DNA of 64,000 nucleotides from Auricularia sp. M13. Lineage: Eukaryota > Basidiomycota > Agaricomycetes > Auriculariales > Auriculariaceae. Positions within the stretch are counted from its first letter, which is position 1, and each line of letters begins with the position of its first letter. Both the position numbers and the translations under genes were made by a program. Where the stretch lies: NCBI GenBank assembly GCA_037042915.1, contig CM073195.1, forward strand, positions 372,001 through 436,000. The letters are read 5' to 3'. The notes beneath the pieces were generated by a model. The model did not search any database and was not told the DNA's origin. It saw nothing but the letters and a program-made list of their open reading frames with translations. Below are positions 34,837 through 46,375 of the stretch, piece by piece.

Positions 34837-35674
34837 TTATAGACTACTAGAATGATCCCGAGACTCAAGAAGTGAGTGTTCATACATGAAAAGAGCGGTT
34901 TTGGCGACTGTGTCGATGATCTCACCCATGCGCGCCCGCCTGCACGCCAACGATACTAGCCAGTGTACATTTCGCAGGTCGCAGAACTCGAAAGATAGTC
35001 CACAACTACCGTGGTGTATATACGGTATGGGCTCGTGCGAACCGTACTGCTCCTGCGCCTCCCTCCAATCCGAGGACACCTCAAGGCAGACCGCGAACTA
35101 CGTCTTTCTTGAACGTGCCGCTCGTGTACTCGCGCGCGTAAACCGCATGCGGCATCGACGGGAGGAGGTCGACCTTCTGCAGTGGGGCGACGTCGAACTT
35201 GCAATCCGTGTGCAGGGTTATGGGGCCGGCATGGAGATCCTGAGTGGGCAACGGCAGAGGGACGGGGCCGGAGGGCGAGTTCTCGTTATCACCGTCTCCG
35301 TGCGGCATGCAGGGCTCCGGCGGTGGCGTGCTGATGCCGTTGCGGATGGGGACGAGCGCGCGCTCAAACGAGTACCAATACGGGTTGGGAGGCGAAGTCC
35401 CCGGCGGAGATACGACGAGCAGCGATGCTCCCACCAGCGTGGGCACAGAGACGTCCAATTGTACGGCGCCGTCCAGCGGGGCAGATGAGACCGCGTCACC
35501 TGCACCCTGACCGTCCAGCGGGATACCGTGCGTGTGTACCAGGGCCTGGGACTCGAATGGAAGGGAAGCGATGTCGAGGCGCGTATAAACTTGTCCTGGC
35601 CGAGGTGACATCCGTTTTTTATACGCGTCGGGGGCAACAGACGGGCATATAAACCGGAAGCAACGGGCCTCCAA
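34837..35674 (-). CDS. Two-exon gene, 262 aa, unknown product; 5' end is MITE sequence
   Basis: Exons are 35674-35102 and 35052-34837. The 49-nt intron (GTAGTT...GCGCAG) is in phase 0 on both sides. The protein has a Pro/Asp-rich middle (PCMPHGDGDNENSPSG) and a C-terminal part with Trp and Cys residues (CDLRNVHWLVSLACRR). No domain was recognised. The first 30 or so codons (35674-35580) coincide with subterminal MITE motifs, so the original 5' end has probably been replaced by an insertion. Whether it is expressed is unknown. Confidence 0.45.
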
Positions 35675-35711
35675 AAGATGTCACCTTTGGCTTGGTTTTC
35701 AGGGGTCCTGA
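35580..35711. mobile_element. Truncated end of the hAT-like MITE family
   Basis: TTTTCAGGGGTCCT at about 35698-35711 matches the right terminus of the MITE at 21532-22186. Next to it are TATACGCG, a GTGACATC and a second ATGTCACC. No left terminus was found, so this is a solo or truncated end. Confidence 0.65.
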
Positions 35712-37038
35712 GAGAGCCGTCGAACTACCGCCAGCGTGGTCAGCTCCGCGAAGACACGACAAAATTAGTTACCAACATTCTTCTCGGTTGTCCCAGTACA
35801 CCAAGCCGGGCTTGCCGTAAGCTTCTCGAACTATACACGAGCACCGACTTCAAGTTGAACGGCACAGGCGACGGCAGCGTGCAGCCGATGTTGAACGCGG
35901 ACGCCGCGCCCTCGTCCGAATAGAGATCCGCGATGCGTCCGAGGAGCGCCGCGCCGAGTTAACGAGGCCACCGGGCGGGGTGCTCGGTGGCGTTCCCGCT
36001 GCACACGCACCGAGCCCGCGGCCTCGGCGCCGGCGCCAGACACGCAACGCCGGGATCTGACAGAGCGGCCTACGGCGTTGCTCATAGTGCGATTTAATGC
36101 GCGGTTTTGAGCCGTTCTTGCGAAACGAAAGACATCTGCCGGACACGCGGTGGATCGATGCACCGACCAGGTAGGGTTGCCAATCACAGGACGCGTCCGA
36201 TCGGATTCTGCGCGCTGTGGCGGGCAGCAGCGTGCGAATCGAGAGCCAATGCGCGGGCGGTCGTCTCTGGCCAAGCCGACCGTGCGGAATGGCGTGCGCG
36301 ACGAGCGCGGCCCGAAGAGGGTGCTGGCGGCGAGAGCGTGCTCGTCGCAACGGGTCGGCGGCTAGATGCGGGACGTCGGACACAATCCGCATCTCTTCCC
36401 CAGGATTCCTTGGAAGTTGGACGAAGTCGCTGGAGCTTGCCCCGAGTGGCTGACTTGGAAAGCCAGTCATGACACTTTGTCAGTCTGGATGTGTTCAGAC
36501 ACATCGGTCGACTCGACGCTCAACTTGTGGCCGTTTGGCGCGCTCTGCCAGCAACACTCACTCACCATCGGCGTACCAACGAACGCCAGCCATCAACACG
36601 CTAGACTCGCTGACACCTGCGGGCGGGAGACGACGGCCGCCATACATGGCACTACCTCAAAACGGACGCCGAGCTCGCTGCTTGGCCGCAGACCGAGATG
36701 GACAAGTATTGGCACGGGCTACCGGTGGTGCGCGCATATCCTACGCGTTTTTACGCGGTTTTCTGACCAGACTGACCTTTGCTGAAGGATGCACCTCAAT
36801 CGCCCCGGTGACGGACACAATGACCGCAGCGCGTAGAGGGTTTGAATTTTACAAGCGTTTGCAAGCGCCTGGTGGTCACTGGCCTGGGATACGGCGGGCC
36901 GATATTTCTGCTGCTAGGCCTCGTCATTGGCTCGGAAGTGTCTGGGATACCTCTGCAAATTCGTACACAAAGACGACGCTGCGCCCATCGCGCACGTAGG
37001 TTCCCGCTCCCACACGATCCCCGTGGGCTGCACATCAG
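35712..37038. other. Decayed coding text, unidentified
   Basis: Plus-strand text at about 36366-36620 reads like protein (WKLDEVAGACPEWLTWKAS, LWPFGALCQQHSLTIG). After a frame change, 36658-36770 reads [20 protein letters not shown]. Stops and shifts suggest a relic. I do not recognise it. Confidence 0.35.
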
Positions 37039-38440
37039 GAAGCATTCCCCCTCGACGTCGCTCGACAGTGTGCAGACGCCGGCAAAGATTGGGCTGGGTC
37101 TGCGCGTCCCTGCTGAGGAGAATACGCACACGATCCGCCTGTCGCGCGGTCCTGGTGTTTCGATGAACGGCAAGCCTGCCGCGGCCGCGCGGTCCACCGT
37201 CGAGCCCATGGTGGAGGATTTGACGAGCGATATGGACCTTGGTAGCGACGACGACGATACGCAGATGGAGTTGAAGGTCAAGGAGTACAAGGTGCGTCTT
37301 CGCTTTGCGCGTCTGGTCCGTGTTTGCATGTGGCTGACAATTGTATCTTGCATTCCGGAATGCAGATCAAGAACTCGTGTCGCGGGTTGTCAAAGACCGT
37401 GGGCTGCAAGTGAGCCCTGGATCGCAGACCGCGCCCTTACCTCGGACGATCTCCCCCGCACCGTCGCCGTCGCCAATGCCGTGGACAGCGTCGCCGTTAC
37501 CGGACGAAGGAAAGCGCGCCTCGCCCCTGCCGCGGTTTAATAGGCCGTCGCCACGCGTGACGCATACCCGCTCATCGAGTAGCTATGTGGGTGGCAGCAC
37601 CTCGCTCGGCCGCGTGGATGGGAGGCGGATGTCGACGCCCATACCGGGCTCCGATGTTCAGCTTGGGCGGTCTACTGAGGACGAGGACGATGAAGACTAT
37701 GATGATGTCTCCGCCAAGCTGATGGCACAGGTAGGTCCGCTTTTGTGTTGGTGTATGATTTGGCACTGGAGTTGGGGGTGTTCAGCGCAAGAGATAACGG
37801 AGATGCTGCAGTTGAAGACCCAGCTGTCGAACAAGTCATGGGTGCGTGTTCGACCGCATTGAGCTGCTCAATTTGCTTTGCTGATAAACTCAATAGTTGG
37901 GCGACAAGAATTGGGACGAGGAGGATACATTTGCTGAGGTACGCGTTCCGCGACTGCCATCGGATGCCTCATGGTTGATGACCTCCGCTATCGCAGATTG
38001 ACGAGGGCTTCGCAGTAGAGGACTTCGAGCCCAACGTTGTGCGCGACAAGTACGCACGGATGCACCACTGTTAACGGCTTTGTGGGCGACCTCAAGCCTG
38101 ACGCGCCGGACTTCTCGTTACTGGGGACTTGCGACCGGCTTGTACGTACCCAGGTCTTTCTTGCTCTCTGGACTCAGGGGCTGATCTTGGCGGCCGTGTA
38201 GCTGACGATAACAACGGATGCGCCGGAGATGCAGATACAGCTTATCTCGAGCCACGGGATGCTGGCTAGAAGTGCTCGAGGCCAAGCCGAGTCACGACGT
38301 CATCCTCAAAGTGTTGCAGATCATCAATGTCGTGCGTTTTGTTCTTGCTTTCCGCGCAGTTGTCCCTTGCTCATGTCCCTCTGTATAGCTCGCGACCGCG
38401 GATTGAGGCGTGCTGGTGAGCTCCGCCGCGCAAATATCTA
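37039..38440 (+). pseudogene. Cdc7/SepH-like SIN kinase, C-terminal part only, decayed
   Basis: Exons separated by short GT-AG introns (for example 37292-37365, 37731-37794) read in order: an acidic EDLTSDMDLGSDDDDTQ; QELVSRVVKDRG; a Ser/Pro-rich linker; KTQLSNKS; NWDEEDTFAE; IDEGFAVEDFEPNVVRDKYA; DAPEMQIQLISSHGML; and LEVLEAKPSHDVILKVLQII. This pattern, a Trp-Asp/Glu motif, a VRDKYAR motif and Armadillo-like helices, matches the region after the kinase domain in fungal septation-initiation-network kinases. Frame breaks occur near 37366, 38065 and 38270, and a stop lies at about 38415. No protein-kinase motifs are visible upstream. Identification rests on memory of the family and would need a search. 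Confidence 0.55.
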
Positions 38441-39481
38441 TGGCGAGCGCCGGCATACACGAGGCCGAACACACAACTGTGGATTTCGCTCAGTTTTGCA
38501 AACAGCTGCAACGGTCGCCGTTGTTGCTCAGATTCACCGGGCTCGCCTCTGAGCGCTGTTGGCGTTCGGCTCCCTGGGAGACGGACGACAGTGGCATGAC
38601 GTGAAGCTCCTGCGCGACTCGGCCACTCTGTTTCGACTGCTACGGCACCATCATCGTACGCAGCAGGTCGCGCCAGCTCATGAGCGCCGCTTATACACAA
38701 TTCTCCGTAGGACTGGGAAAGCAACATTTACGACAGGCTGCAGCCGCTTCTCGCAGCCAGTGGGACACGTTCACGCGGGCCGAGGCCTCGAAGCGGAGCT
38801 GCTGGCCTGTGCGCGAGCGGCACTGTCGGCGTTCGCACGCGAGACGCAGGCGTTCCCGTAGCGCACGATGCTCGCACTATTCGCGGCCTCCGCTACGCAG
38901 CCCGTCTGTCGGCTACTTTCACTTCCTCCACTTCTGCCAGCTCGGGCCTCAGGCTGCAGAGGTTCGGCCTGAGCCCGATGCGCGCGATGCAGTGCCTCGC
39001 AGATGGGCTGTACATGTGTGGACGGACGCCCTGTGCTTCTCGCTCGCGACGCTGCCACACGGTGTGGACGACGCGGACCACTTCTGGCGCGTGGCTCGCC
39101 AGCGTCACGCGCGTGCTCATTGCGCAGCGCGCGGACACCAAGCTCCCGCACATTGCATCCACGAAAGGCACCTCGATCTTCGTCAGTCACCACCTTGTCT
39201 CCCACTCAGGCCCACTGGCTTGACCACTCACTTGAACCGGGCGTGATTATCATTGCGACTGGCCTGCTTGTCCTTGCTCCCAACTACTATATCTTCTGGA
39301 CATTTCACAGCTACACCAATAACCCCCGCGCTGTTGTTGGAGAACAGAGCCTTGATTTATTCGACCTTTGGATCGTGTAATCTTACTACAAGCACAGCAC
39401 AATGTCAAGAAGAGGGGAAGCAACAGGCGAGAAAGGGAGTTGTAGCGTGACGAGCGCAGTCAAGAACATCCAAACTCTAGC
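38441..39481. other. Decayed coding debris
   Basis: Several frames carry protein-like text (GLSPMRAMQCLADGLYMCGR near 38975-39020; AAYTQFSVGLGKQHLRQAA near 38686-38740), but the frame changes repeatedly. Probably another degenerate host gene. Not identified. Confidence 0.35.
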
Positions 39482-40139
39482 TCAGTCACCGCGTTGAGCC
39501 TTCAAGGCGTTTTGCACTTCTTTCCAGTAGACTTTCCATGACTTGACGATCTTGCGTTCCTCCTTGAAAACCTCGATGCACTCGGCGCACTGTATGAATT
39601 TGACCGACTGCATTATCGGATAGCCAAGAACTTCACTACAGCCAGGAATGAGATCACAATGGCTCTGAGACAAGCCTAACTCACAATTCGGGGATATGAT
39701 CGCCCAGATCCTTCCATTCGTGAGAACAGTCTTGACAAAAAGCGGATGGGCATGTGCGACAGCTGACACGGACAGCTCCTCAATGATAGCTTGCATCAAG
39801 GATGATAGCACATACCACATCAGCCTTAGTCCCTTGGCGTCTGCGGCACTTTTTCCACACTCCCTGCACTCGTGCTGCGAACAACACCATTGAATGTCAG
39901 ACTCAATGATGCTCTTGTCCGCTCCAGCACATGTTGGATGGAAGACTGGAGAATCAGCCAATAGGCACCATAGGCACATATAAATTAGCCTACTCACCGC
40001 GCGGGCAAAGTGCACATAGGACGACTGTTCCGTCGTAATATCCTCGGCAGAAGATGCAGTAATTTTCCGTGGTATCCTCGGAGCTCGTCCACCTTGCGGG
40101 CTCCTCGATTATTTTCAGCGAGCTGACAACGCGTGCCAT
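39482..40139 (-). CDS. Compact PHD-type zinc-finger protein, four exons, 167 aa
   Basis: Exons are 40139-39998, 39945-39816, 39762-39685 and 39635-39482. Introns are 49-53 nt GT-AG and phases agree (168 codons with stop). The Cys/His ladder is CIFC, CALC, HPTC, WCC, H-x-CREC, CRTC, CQDC and a final CAEC. A first PHD finger (about residues 29-75) is followed by a second treble-clef unit (about 75-115). A WKDLGDHIPEFEVLGYP segment and a basic/aromatic tail follow. This arrangement resembles zinc-finger modules found with SNF2-type chromatin proteins in basidiomycetes, but no helicase is encoded here. A role in histone-tail reading is inferred from family only. It is the one intact gene among relics between 37 and 45 kb. 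Confidence 0.75.
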
Positions 40140-41549
40140 GTTGTATCAATGATTGTAGAAGAGAGAACGCAGGAGCAGGCACACAGAATAAGGTTTGGAT
40201 CTCGGCCCGCCTTATGAATGCGTCGGAGTTCCGGGAGCAACCATCCAAAACTCGAAGCACCACGCAGCTGCATGGCCTGAGATATCGTACCTAAAGGCTG
40301 AGATTTGCAGCGCTCTCCGATCCGCTCAGTACACTTTCATCCGCGCGTTCAGTTGCTCAGCAGGCAGCACCTGCTCGGGTACCTACCCTATAGCTAGCCT
40401 GTTCCCTGGCTGCTGCTCGAGTGCCGAGAGTACGATGCGCGCGTGCAGAGTGCGTCCTGCCCTTTCTATCTGCATTAGACTCTCCAGTTGACCGCCGTCC
40501 CAGCACTCGGAAAGCTCGCGGCCCAGCTCGCACGCGTCGAAAAGCTAGCGCGCGGCTTGCGCAGTGGCGCTGTGCACTTCATCACACGCGACGCGGCGCA
40601 AAAGGAGTGGTGCGGCGTCGAGCGCGAGCTGGCGCACGCGCAGGGAGCTGGAGGAGCGTGTCGCGCTGCTGAACGACATCCACAAGACCGTGCGGCTCTT
40701 CGAGGAGGAGCTCAAGCTCGAGTGCCAGCAGTCGTCGAAGAAGTCCGGCGGCGGCGGCGGCGCGGGGAAGAAGGGCGACGACGCACGGCTCCATGCACGA
40801 ACATCGCACGCCCGCGTGCTATTTCTCGCACACACCCGGGTCGCCGCTACGGATACTATCAAGTTGTCGCCGCTGTGCACTCGGCACTGCGGACTGGATA
40901 TCGTTCTGGCCGCTGGGTCGTCGTCGCGCTACTGACGTGGCGACCCGCCTATACGCTGGCGCTAGTCATGCAGAACGGCCCGGAAGTTGCGCAGGAAATA
41001 CGACAATTCGGTCGGAAATGATCCACGAACTTTCTAAGTCTATTGTCGTTGGATTCGAGGTGAGTATCGTGCCGTTATTGCCTGTGAAATGCTTCAAACT
41101 GAATCTTATGGTTGACATAGATGCTCGACCTGAACAAGGCTGTTCGTAGCAATAGTATAAGTGCTTGGAATCGGCCACAGCGTTCGCGCGCACCGTGCAC
41201 TTCCGCCAGAAAGTCACAGCTTATCCTCGTCTTCCGCTCTCGCTGTGTTCGCCGCCTGCGACATTGGCGCGTGAATCCCGCAATGCTGTGGCGCGTGAAT
41301 CCCGCAATGCTGTAGCCCGCACAGACAACCTCTACTCGTCGTTGTGCACACGCGCGCTGCGATTACCACGCTCGCCGAACTTCCCCGCATCGTGCCGGTC
41401 ATGACCATTGGCATCGCACAACACCCATCGCTGCCGCCCGACAAGCAAGTCGAGGTCGCCAGCTGACATCGCGCTCCCTCGAGGTTGCGTGACCAAAAGG
41501 ACCCGCACTGAGCGCCGCTCAGGTGGAAACGACGTTGAAAGACGATCTT
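40140..41549. other. Decayed coding debris with a coiled-coil fragment
   Basis: Plus-strand text at 40488-40790 reads as a coiled coil (LARVEKLARGLRSGAVHF; then after a one-base shift LNDIHKTVRLFEEELKLE, Gly/Lys-rich tail). At 40970-41060 NGPEVAQEIRQFGRK precedes a GTGAGT...CATAG intron and MLDLNKAVRS. These do not join into one frame. A 23-24 bp tandem duplication (GCGCGTGAATCCCGCAATGC) lies at about 41268-41315. Confidence 0.4.
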
Positions 41550-42122
41550 GCGCTTAGTCGTATGCTCTCCGCTCATACCTCGCCGCTGTGCGGTGCGGCG
41601 CTGGCGCTGGAAACTTTGCGTCGCAGGTTGTTGAGCCACACAACAGCCCCGAGGTCGAGATGCAGTGCGTACCGCCTTTCCGCAGTACTTACGATCAGCT
41701 GACCCTGTCTGACTCAGGACGTCACGCGAGGTGCTGCTGAACCTGGTGATCGCGCGCAACGAGAACGGGCGGGTGCTGATTGAGCCGTTGGTCAACTCTG
41801 TGCGCCTGAGCATCAAGCTCCAGTAATTGGGCGAGATCAAGCGCGCCCTGTGCGCAGAGTTCGCGCACTTCATGATCATGCACGCGGGGAACTTTTTTTG
41901 TCCTGCACCGCAAGCCTGTGACCGTGCGTTTTGCAATTCTTGGTCCAGTTCTGATTCAGTGCTAATGCTTCCATTTGCGTAGGGATACGACGTCTCCTTC
42001 CTGATCACCAACTTCCACACGGAGACAACACTCAACACAAATTATCCAATTCATGAAGGGCGTCGACAAGGAGATCCCCGAAATGAGGGCTCTCGCTCAA
42101 CACTCGCGCGCGGGTCGTAGCA
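41550..42122 (+). pseudogene. ARPC4 (Arp2/3 complex 20-kDa subunit) pseudogene
   Basis: Conserved ARPC4 text appears in order: LRSYLAAV and NFASQVVEPHNSPEVE; after a 53-nt intron (41665-41717) SREVLLNLVIARNE, RVLIEPLVNSVRLSI; then a shifted HRKPV; after a 59-nt intron (41924-41982) GYDVSFLITNFHTE; then shifted FMKGVDKEIPEM. ARPC4 is an essential core subunit of the actin-nucleating Arp2/3 complex. The copy is broken by an in-frame stop at 41824, a frameshift in the T run near 41895 and another near 42038. It keeps introns, so it arose by DNA duplication rather than reverse transcription. The functional gene must lie elsewhere. Confidence 0.82.
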
Positions 42123-42717
42123 GAGCCACCCGTTGATTATACTGGGGCTGCTTGTGCTCGCACGAGCTTCTCTACTGCGTCTCATGCAGCGTGCGCTCGT
42201 CGAATGCGGAGAGCGTGCAGTCGGCGGCGCGTGCGGCCAGCACCATATGGCGTCCTGCGACGGTGTCTGCGGATCCTGCATCTCTGGCAACAGTAGTGCG
42301 TGAGTGCCGGGAGGCTGTGGCGTTTGAATTCCGCGCAAGCCTGTCATGGTTGTGCTCTGCACGTTTACAAGGCGCCTGGCGCAGGTGCGGACTATACGCA
42401 GTTTGTCACTCTGGTTGCTGCGGTACGCCCCTCCTCTCCACTCTTTTTACGGGTTTGTGCTAACCTTTTCATGGTGCATGCAATGCAGCGACATGCCGAA
42501 CGGCACACACGGTGCGAGCACATTGTTGCGTGGCTCGAGAATGTGCAGGACTCAGAGTGAACTTTTGTGCGCACTGGTCCATCGCGAATAAACGTCACGA
42601 TGAGAATTTTTGATGGCATTGGTACATGGAACACAAGGAATATGAAATACTGAGAGAATAATAACATGATAACATAATAATAACATGATAACATGATAAC
42701 AGTCGATTAGAAGATGA
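42123..42717. other. No gene; AT-rich tandem repeat
   Basis: ATAACATGATAACATAATAA-type tandem repeats occupy about 42656-42702, immediately beyond the end of the Crypton-like pseudogene. The rest shows no supported gene. Confidence 0.5.
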
Positions 42718-44705
42718 TCACGAGCAGTGCCAGGTCATGGCTTTCTGCAACAGAGCTTTGCGTACTTCAGGCTTTACGACGACTCTAGAATAGAGTGTCC
42801 CTGCCGTGTACCCGCGGTACTCATCTTCAAGGAATCGGAGCGCAAGTTCGGCCGTCCAGTTGGGCCGCTGCTTGAAGATTGCCTCGATAAGCTCGCGACA
42901 CCCTTGCGTTTGGTATACGGCGTCTTCCTCTTTCCCTCGTTTTGCTTCCACGCAGCACCAAACCAGGAGTCGAGTTGCTGGATAGAGAAACTGCCGTTGA
43001 CGCCGAGTGTCCACTCTTGCCATGTCTCGCGTACGGACCCACTGTCGGCAAGGCGTCAGTGACCTCCGGAATAAGGACCTTGTTGTGACGTTTCCACTGA
43101 TAGCGATGGAGGTTGGCCTCCAAAAAGATTGCGACCAGTTTGTCCCACTGCGGATCGAGTATGTCGCCTGGCATGAGAGGGACGATACCAGGAGTGAGGG
43201 CTCGCGCATTGAGTAGCGCAGCAGCTGGAACATAGCGCACTGCCGGGACATGAGTTGTTGGTCCCGGTATTGCGCCAGGTGCGAGCGAAAAGCCTGGTAA
43301 AATGTAGCTGACGTAGAGGGCCCAGGGGTTGGGGGAGTAGGAAGAGAGACTGTCGGTGCGCTGGCAGATGAGGAAACATTGCGGACAGGGCTGGTTGTGG
43401 TGGAGGAATGTTCAGCAAAGTTCAGCGCTGGTGTCCAAGACGATCCTGGTGCAGATAATGTTGTGGTTGACACTGGGACAGCATGATTGAATGAGACAAG
43501 CGGTGCGCTTGGGAATGCCGACTGAGCCACCGACTGAGATGTCGCAATTAGCGCACGAGCACCCTGGGGAACGCTCTGGGGAGAATCCATGCGAGTCTCG
43601 CGCCGAGCGAGCATCAGCATCTCTGCCTGAAACTCTGCAGCTCGTGCGCGGGCTTCTGCATTCCGTGCGGCCTCCTCCTGGAAAAGCGCGCGTACAGAAA
43701 CTTGATAATCCTCCGGCAGGTGCTGCAGACGAGCTCGAATCTGGTCCTCAACCTCCAGGAGGCGTGTGTCTGCATTCTCGGCAAAAGATCGGAATTCTGT
43801 GGTGTTGAACGGTGCGTGCTGGAATAGAAGAAACTGTGGTGCACGGCTCCAGAGAATGGCCATGTCCTGAACCAGGACGGTTCGCAGCCATTGCAAGAGC
43901 TCAACAAATAGCTCGAGCATCTTATCAACTGCGCGGGAATCGGAGGCAACACGATCGCGATAGGCAGCGAGCTCAGTTTCGAGCCAGGGGAAGATCGCGG
44001 CAACAACTGACGGAGGTGGCTCTACTGGGTTGTCAGGATATGGGAAATTTCGGAGTGGTCAGGGAGAACATACCAAGAGCACTTCGGATGTCGAAATAGT
44101 CCGCAGGCTTTTCTGCGTTGAACATGGCTGCGCCAAGAAGCGCCGGTAGGGGGAGCGAGCGATCATAAGCAGCGCGATACGATCCAGAGTCCTGCCAGCC
44201 ACCCAGTGCTTTGGCATCCGACTGTGAGGTACCATGCTTGCGCGCTGTCTGTGCTGTGAACGGGCGCGCAGCATGGGTGACCTTGCTGATTAGTATTGAT
44301 CGCCGGCCGTTCATGCAACATCTTGATGCGGTCACGATGCGCTGCAGATTCGTAAGGCGGGACATCCTCTGAGCATTGATCATGAACTCACTCTGCATTG
44401 ATCATGAACTCACTCTCGTACGACATTTCGCAGTCTGCCCCGTTCTTTCCGGGGAAGACGAGACGCCTATACCAATCTCGCTTTCCGTGCTTTCCATGCC
44501 ATTCCTCGGCCGCTTGCTGACTGAAATCGGGAATGAAGGAAGGTAGCGCAACATTGCGAACTTGAAATTGAACGAAAAGATGCATCTCCAGAGCACCGAT
44601 CGAACAGAGCTCAGGCTTGAGATGGCGCACTGCACCAAACTCATCAACGCGGCCGAGTTGATTATGTTTGGCGTTATCGGCACGAAAGATGTGGGACAGG
44701 TGCGC
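42718..44705 (-). pseudogene. Crypton/Ndc10-type tyrosine recombinase, 5'-truncated and frame-broken
   Basis: Reading down the minus strand: RADNAKHNQLGRVDEFGAVR and KPELCSIGAL; FIPDFS; after a 45-nt intron (44413-44369) AAHRDRIKMLHERPA; then the recombinase box VTHAARPFTAQTAR and KALGGWQDSGSYRAAYDR with His-x-x-Arg and the terminal Tyr region; intron 44073-44025; PPSVVAAIFPWLE; a long Ser/Thr/Pro-rich linker; and a GCR1_C-like C-terminus (ETWQEWTLGVNGSFSI, LDSWFGAAW, RELIEAIFKQRPNW). Crypton elements use such recombinases to move circular DNA. Frame changes near 44295, 43335, 43045 and 42905 and the missing N-terminus show it is dead. A related host Ndc10-like gene is an alternative origin. 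Confidence 0.8.
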
Positions 44706-46375
44706 TCACTGGACTATTTCAGATAACTGTGGAGGAGGAGTCCGACGTAGACTACGCTGAACAAGATCCACGTCGCCCGGAAGATGGGCGGGTGTTCGAC
44801 ACGGTCGCGGCGGTAAACAGAAACGTACACCGGTCAAGCAAACGTGAGTGCCTGGTCGAGATTCTTGGTGTTGAATTTGACGGCTTAAGTCTCTCGCTGG
44901 GCTATGACCCCTCAGCCGGGTAGGGGTGCGCACTCAGTGCCCGCAACTGGCTCGTGCTCGAGCCCAACGTATACGCAGTCGTCTTTCCATGACATCGAGA
45001 CGTCCCGCTCAAAAGCGACGCGAGTAGAAAGAGCATCGCGCAGACGAGTAGCGTCGGGCTGAGGAGGGCCATCGGGTTGAGGAGCAACGTCTCGCAAACG
45101 AGCAGCGTCTGGTAGTTCCTCCACCCAGTCATCGCGCGGTCGCCGTTGCTTCTGCCGTCTTTCCCAACGCCATAAGCCAAACAAATGCAAGAGCAAGGGA
45201 AAAAATCAGGCGGATACCTCACTTCGGAGCACCAGCGGCGTGGTGGGGTGTGTCTGAGGGTCGGGGCGCGGTGTTGGAACGGCACACCGACTGTTTGCCT
45301 ATCCAGGAACGCTCCCGTGCACCGTTCAGCGTCTGCGCGCCGTTCTCAGACGCGGTGGGTCCACTCCGAGCGGGTCTCACGGCTGGCGGCGCTCGTCGCG
45401 CGTATTCCCCAATGCCTGCGCGCCGTCCGCGCCAAGACGCGGAGAGTACACGACCGCTAGTTGTCAGTGCGTATCGTTCAGCGCCGGTCCACCATCGTGA
45501 ATACGCCGAGACGGTCGCCAAGCTGGTGGCGGTCGTTGCACGTCGTTGCGCCGTCCGCGAAAATCCGCCGTGAATGACCGGGTCGCTCAGCTGATGGCAC
45601 TCGTCGGGCGCTGACCACAGCGCCGGCGCGCCATCCGCACGAAGACGCTGTGGCAGCGCGTGCAGCCTGCACACGACTTTGCCTGACTTGCGGTGCGCAT
45701 CTCCCAGGCACTTCAGCGCCGGCGCGCCATCCGCGAAAATATTGTGGGAGAGTCGGCCGGGCTGGTACTCAACCTCGGCCGATTGACTGCGCGTAGCGTC
45801 GGCGCGGCGTAGTTGTAGTAGTAGTAGCAGTACAGGAGTTGATGGGCCTACAAAGACCTTCCCCGCTTTGTGGCTCCCGGCCTCATGCGCACAGCCGGCG
45901 GAGCGACTGCTCGAGCGGTTGATGCTCGGGTGCCTGCGGATGCTTGAGCGGTTGGTGCTTGGCTGCGCCGAGCTGGCGGCGCGGTTGCGTGGGCATACGG
46001 TCGTCGGTTGCACGCTCTTCGAGTGTGTCCGGTTAGAGGCAGGTTGCTGTGACGTCGCCGTGTGGACGGCGCTCGACGTGCCGCGGAAAGAGAAGGCATA
46101 GCGGTAGGCCGTCAGGCTTGACAGCTGCAAGCAGCGGTTCTCTCGCCTCTTCCGTGCGCCCACCTCTGCTTATTCTGCCCTCCGCGCGCACTGTCCCAGT
46201 TGTTAGGATATCGCGATCGGGTGAATTCCCTGCGCAATGCCAGAGAGATTGTCGTGTGTGAGAAATGCAAGTTGTGGGTTGTCAGGCTTGACAGCTACAA
46301 ACAGTGGACTTGGGGCGCCGCGACTTGGCTGGTGAACAAATGCTAGCAGTTCTCATTACGGTGGTGGGATGCTAG
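44706..46375. other. Repeat-like GC-rich region, no supported gene
   Basis: A plus fragment at 44722-44920 has acidic coding-like text (VEEESDVDYAEQDPRRPEDG) after a possible CAG acceptor, without a partner. At about 45400-45760 an imperfect repeat containing GCGCCATCCGC or GCGCCGTCCGC recurs four times (about 45418, 45545, 45625, 45722). The 314-codon minus frame across it appears to be an effect of the repeat. Confidence 0.4.

Noticed and set aside
45219-46163. 314-codon minus-strand frame
   Set aside because: It runs across an imperfect GC-rich repeat, has no domain and no supported introns, and opposite frames are also open.
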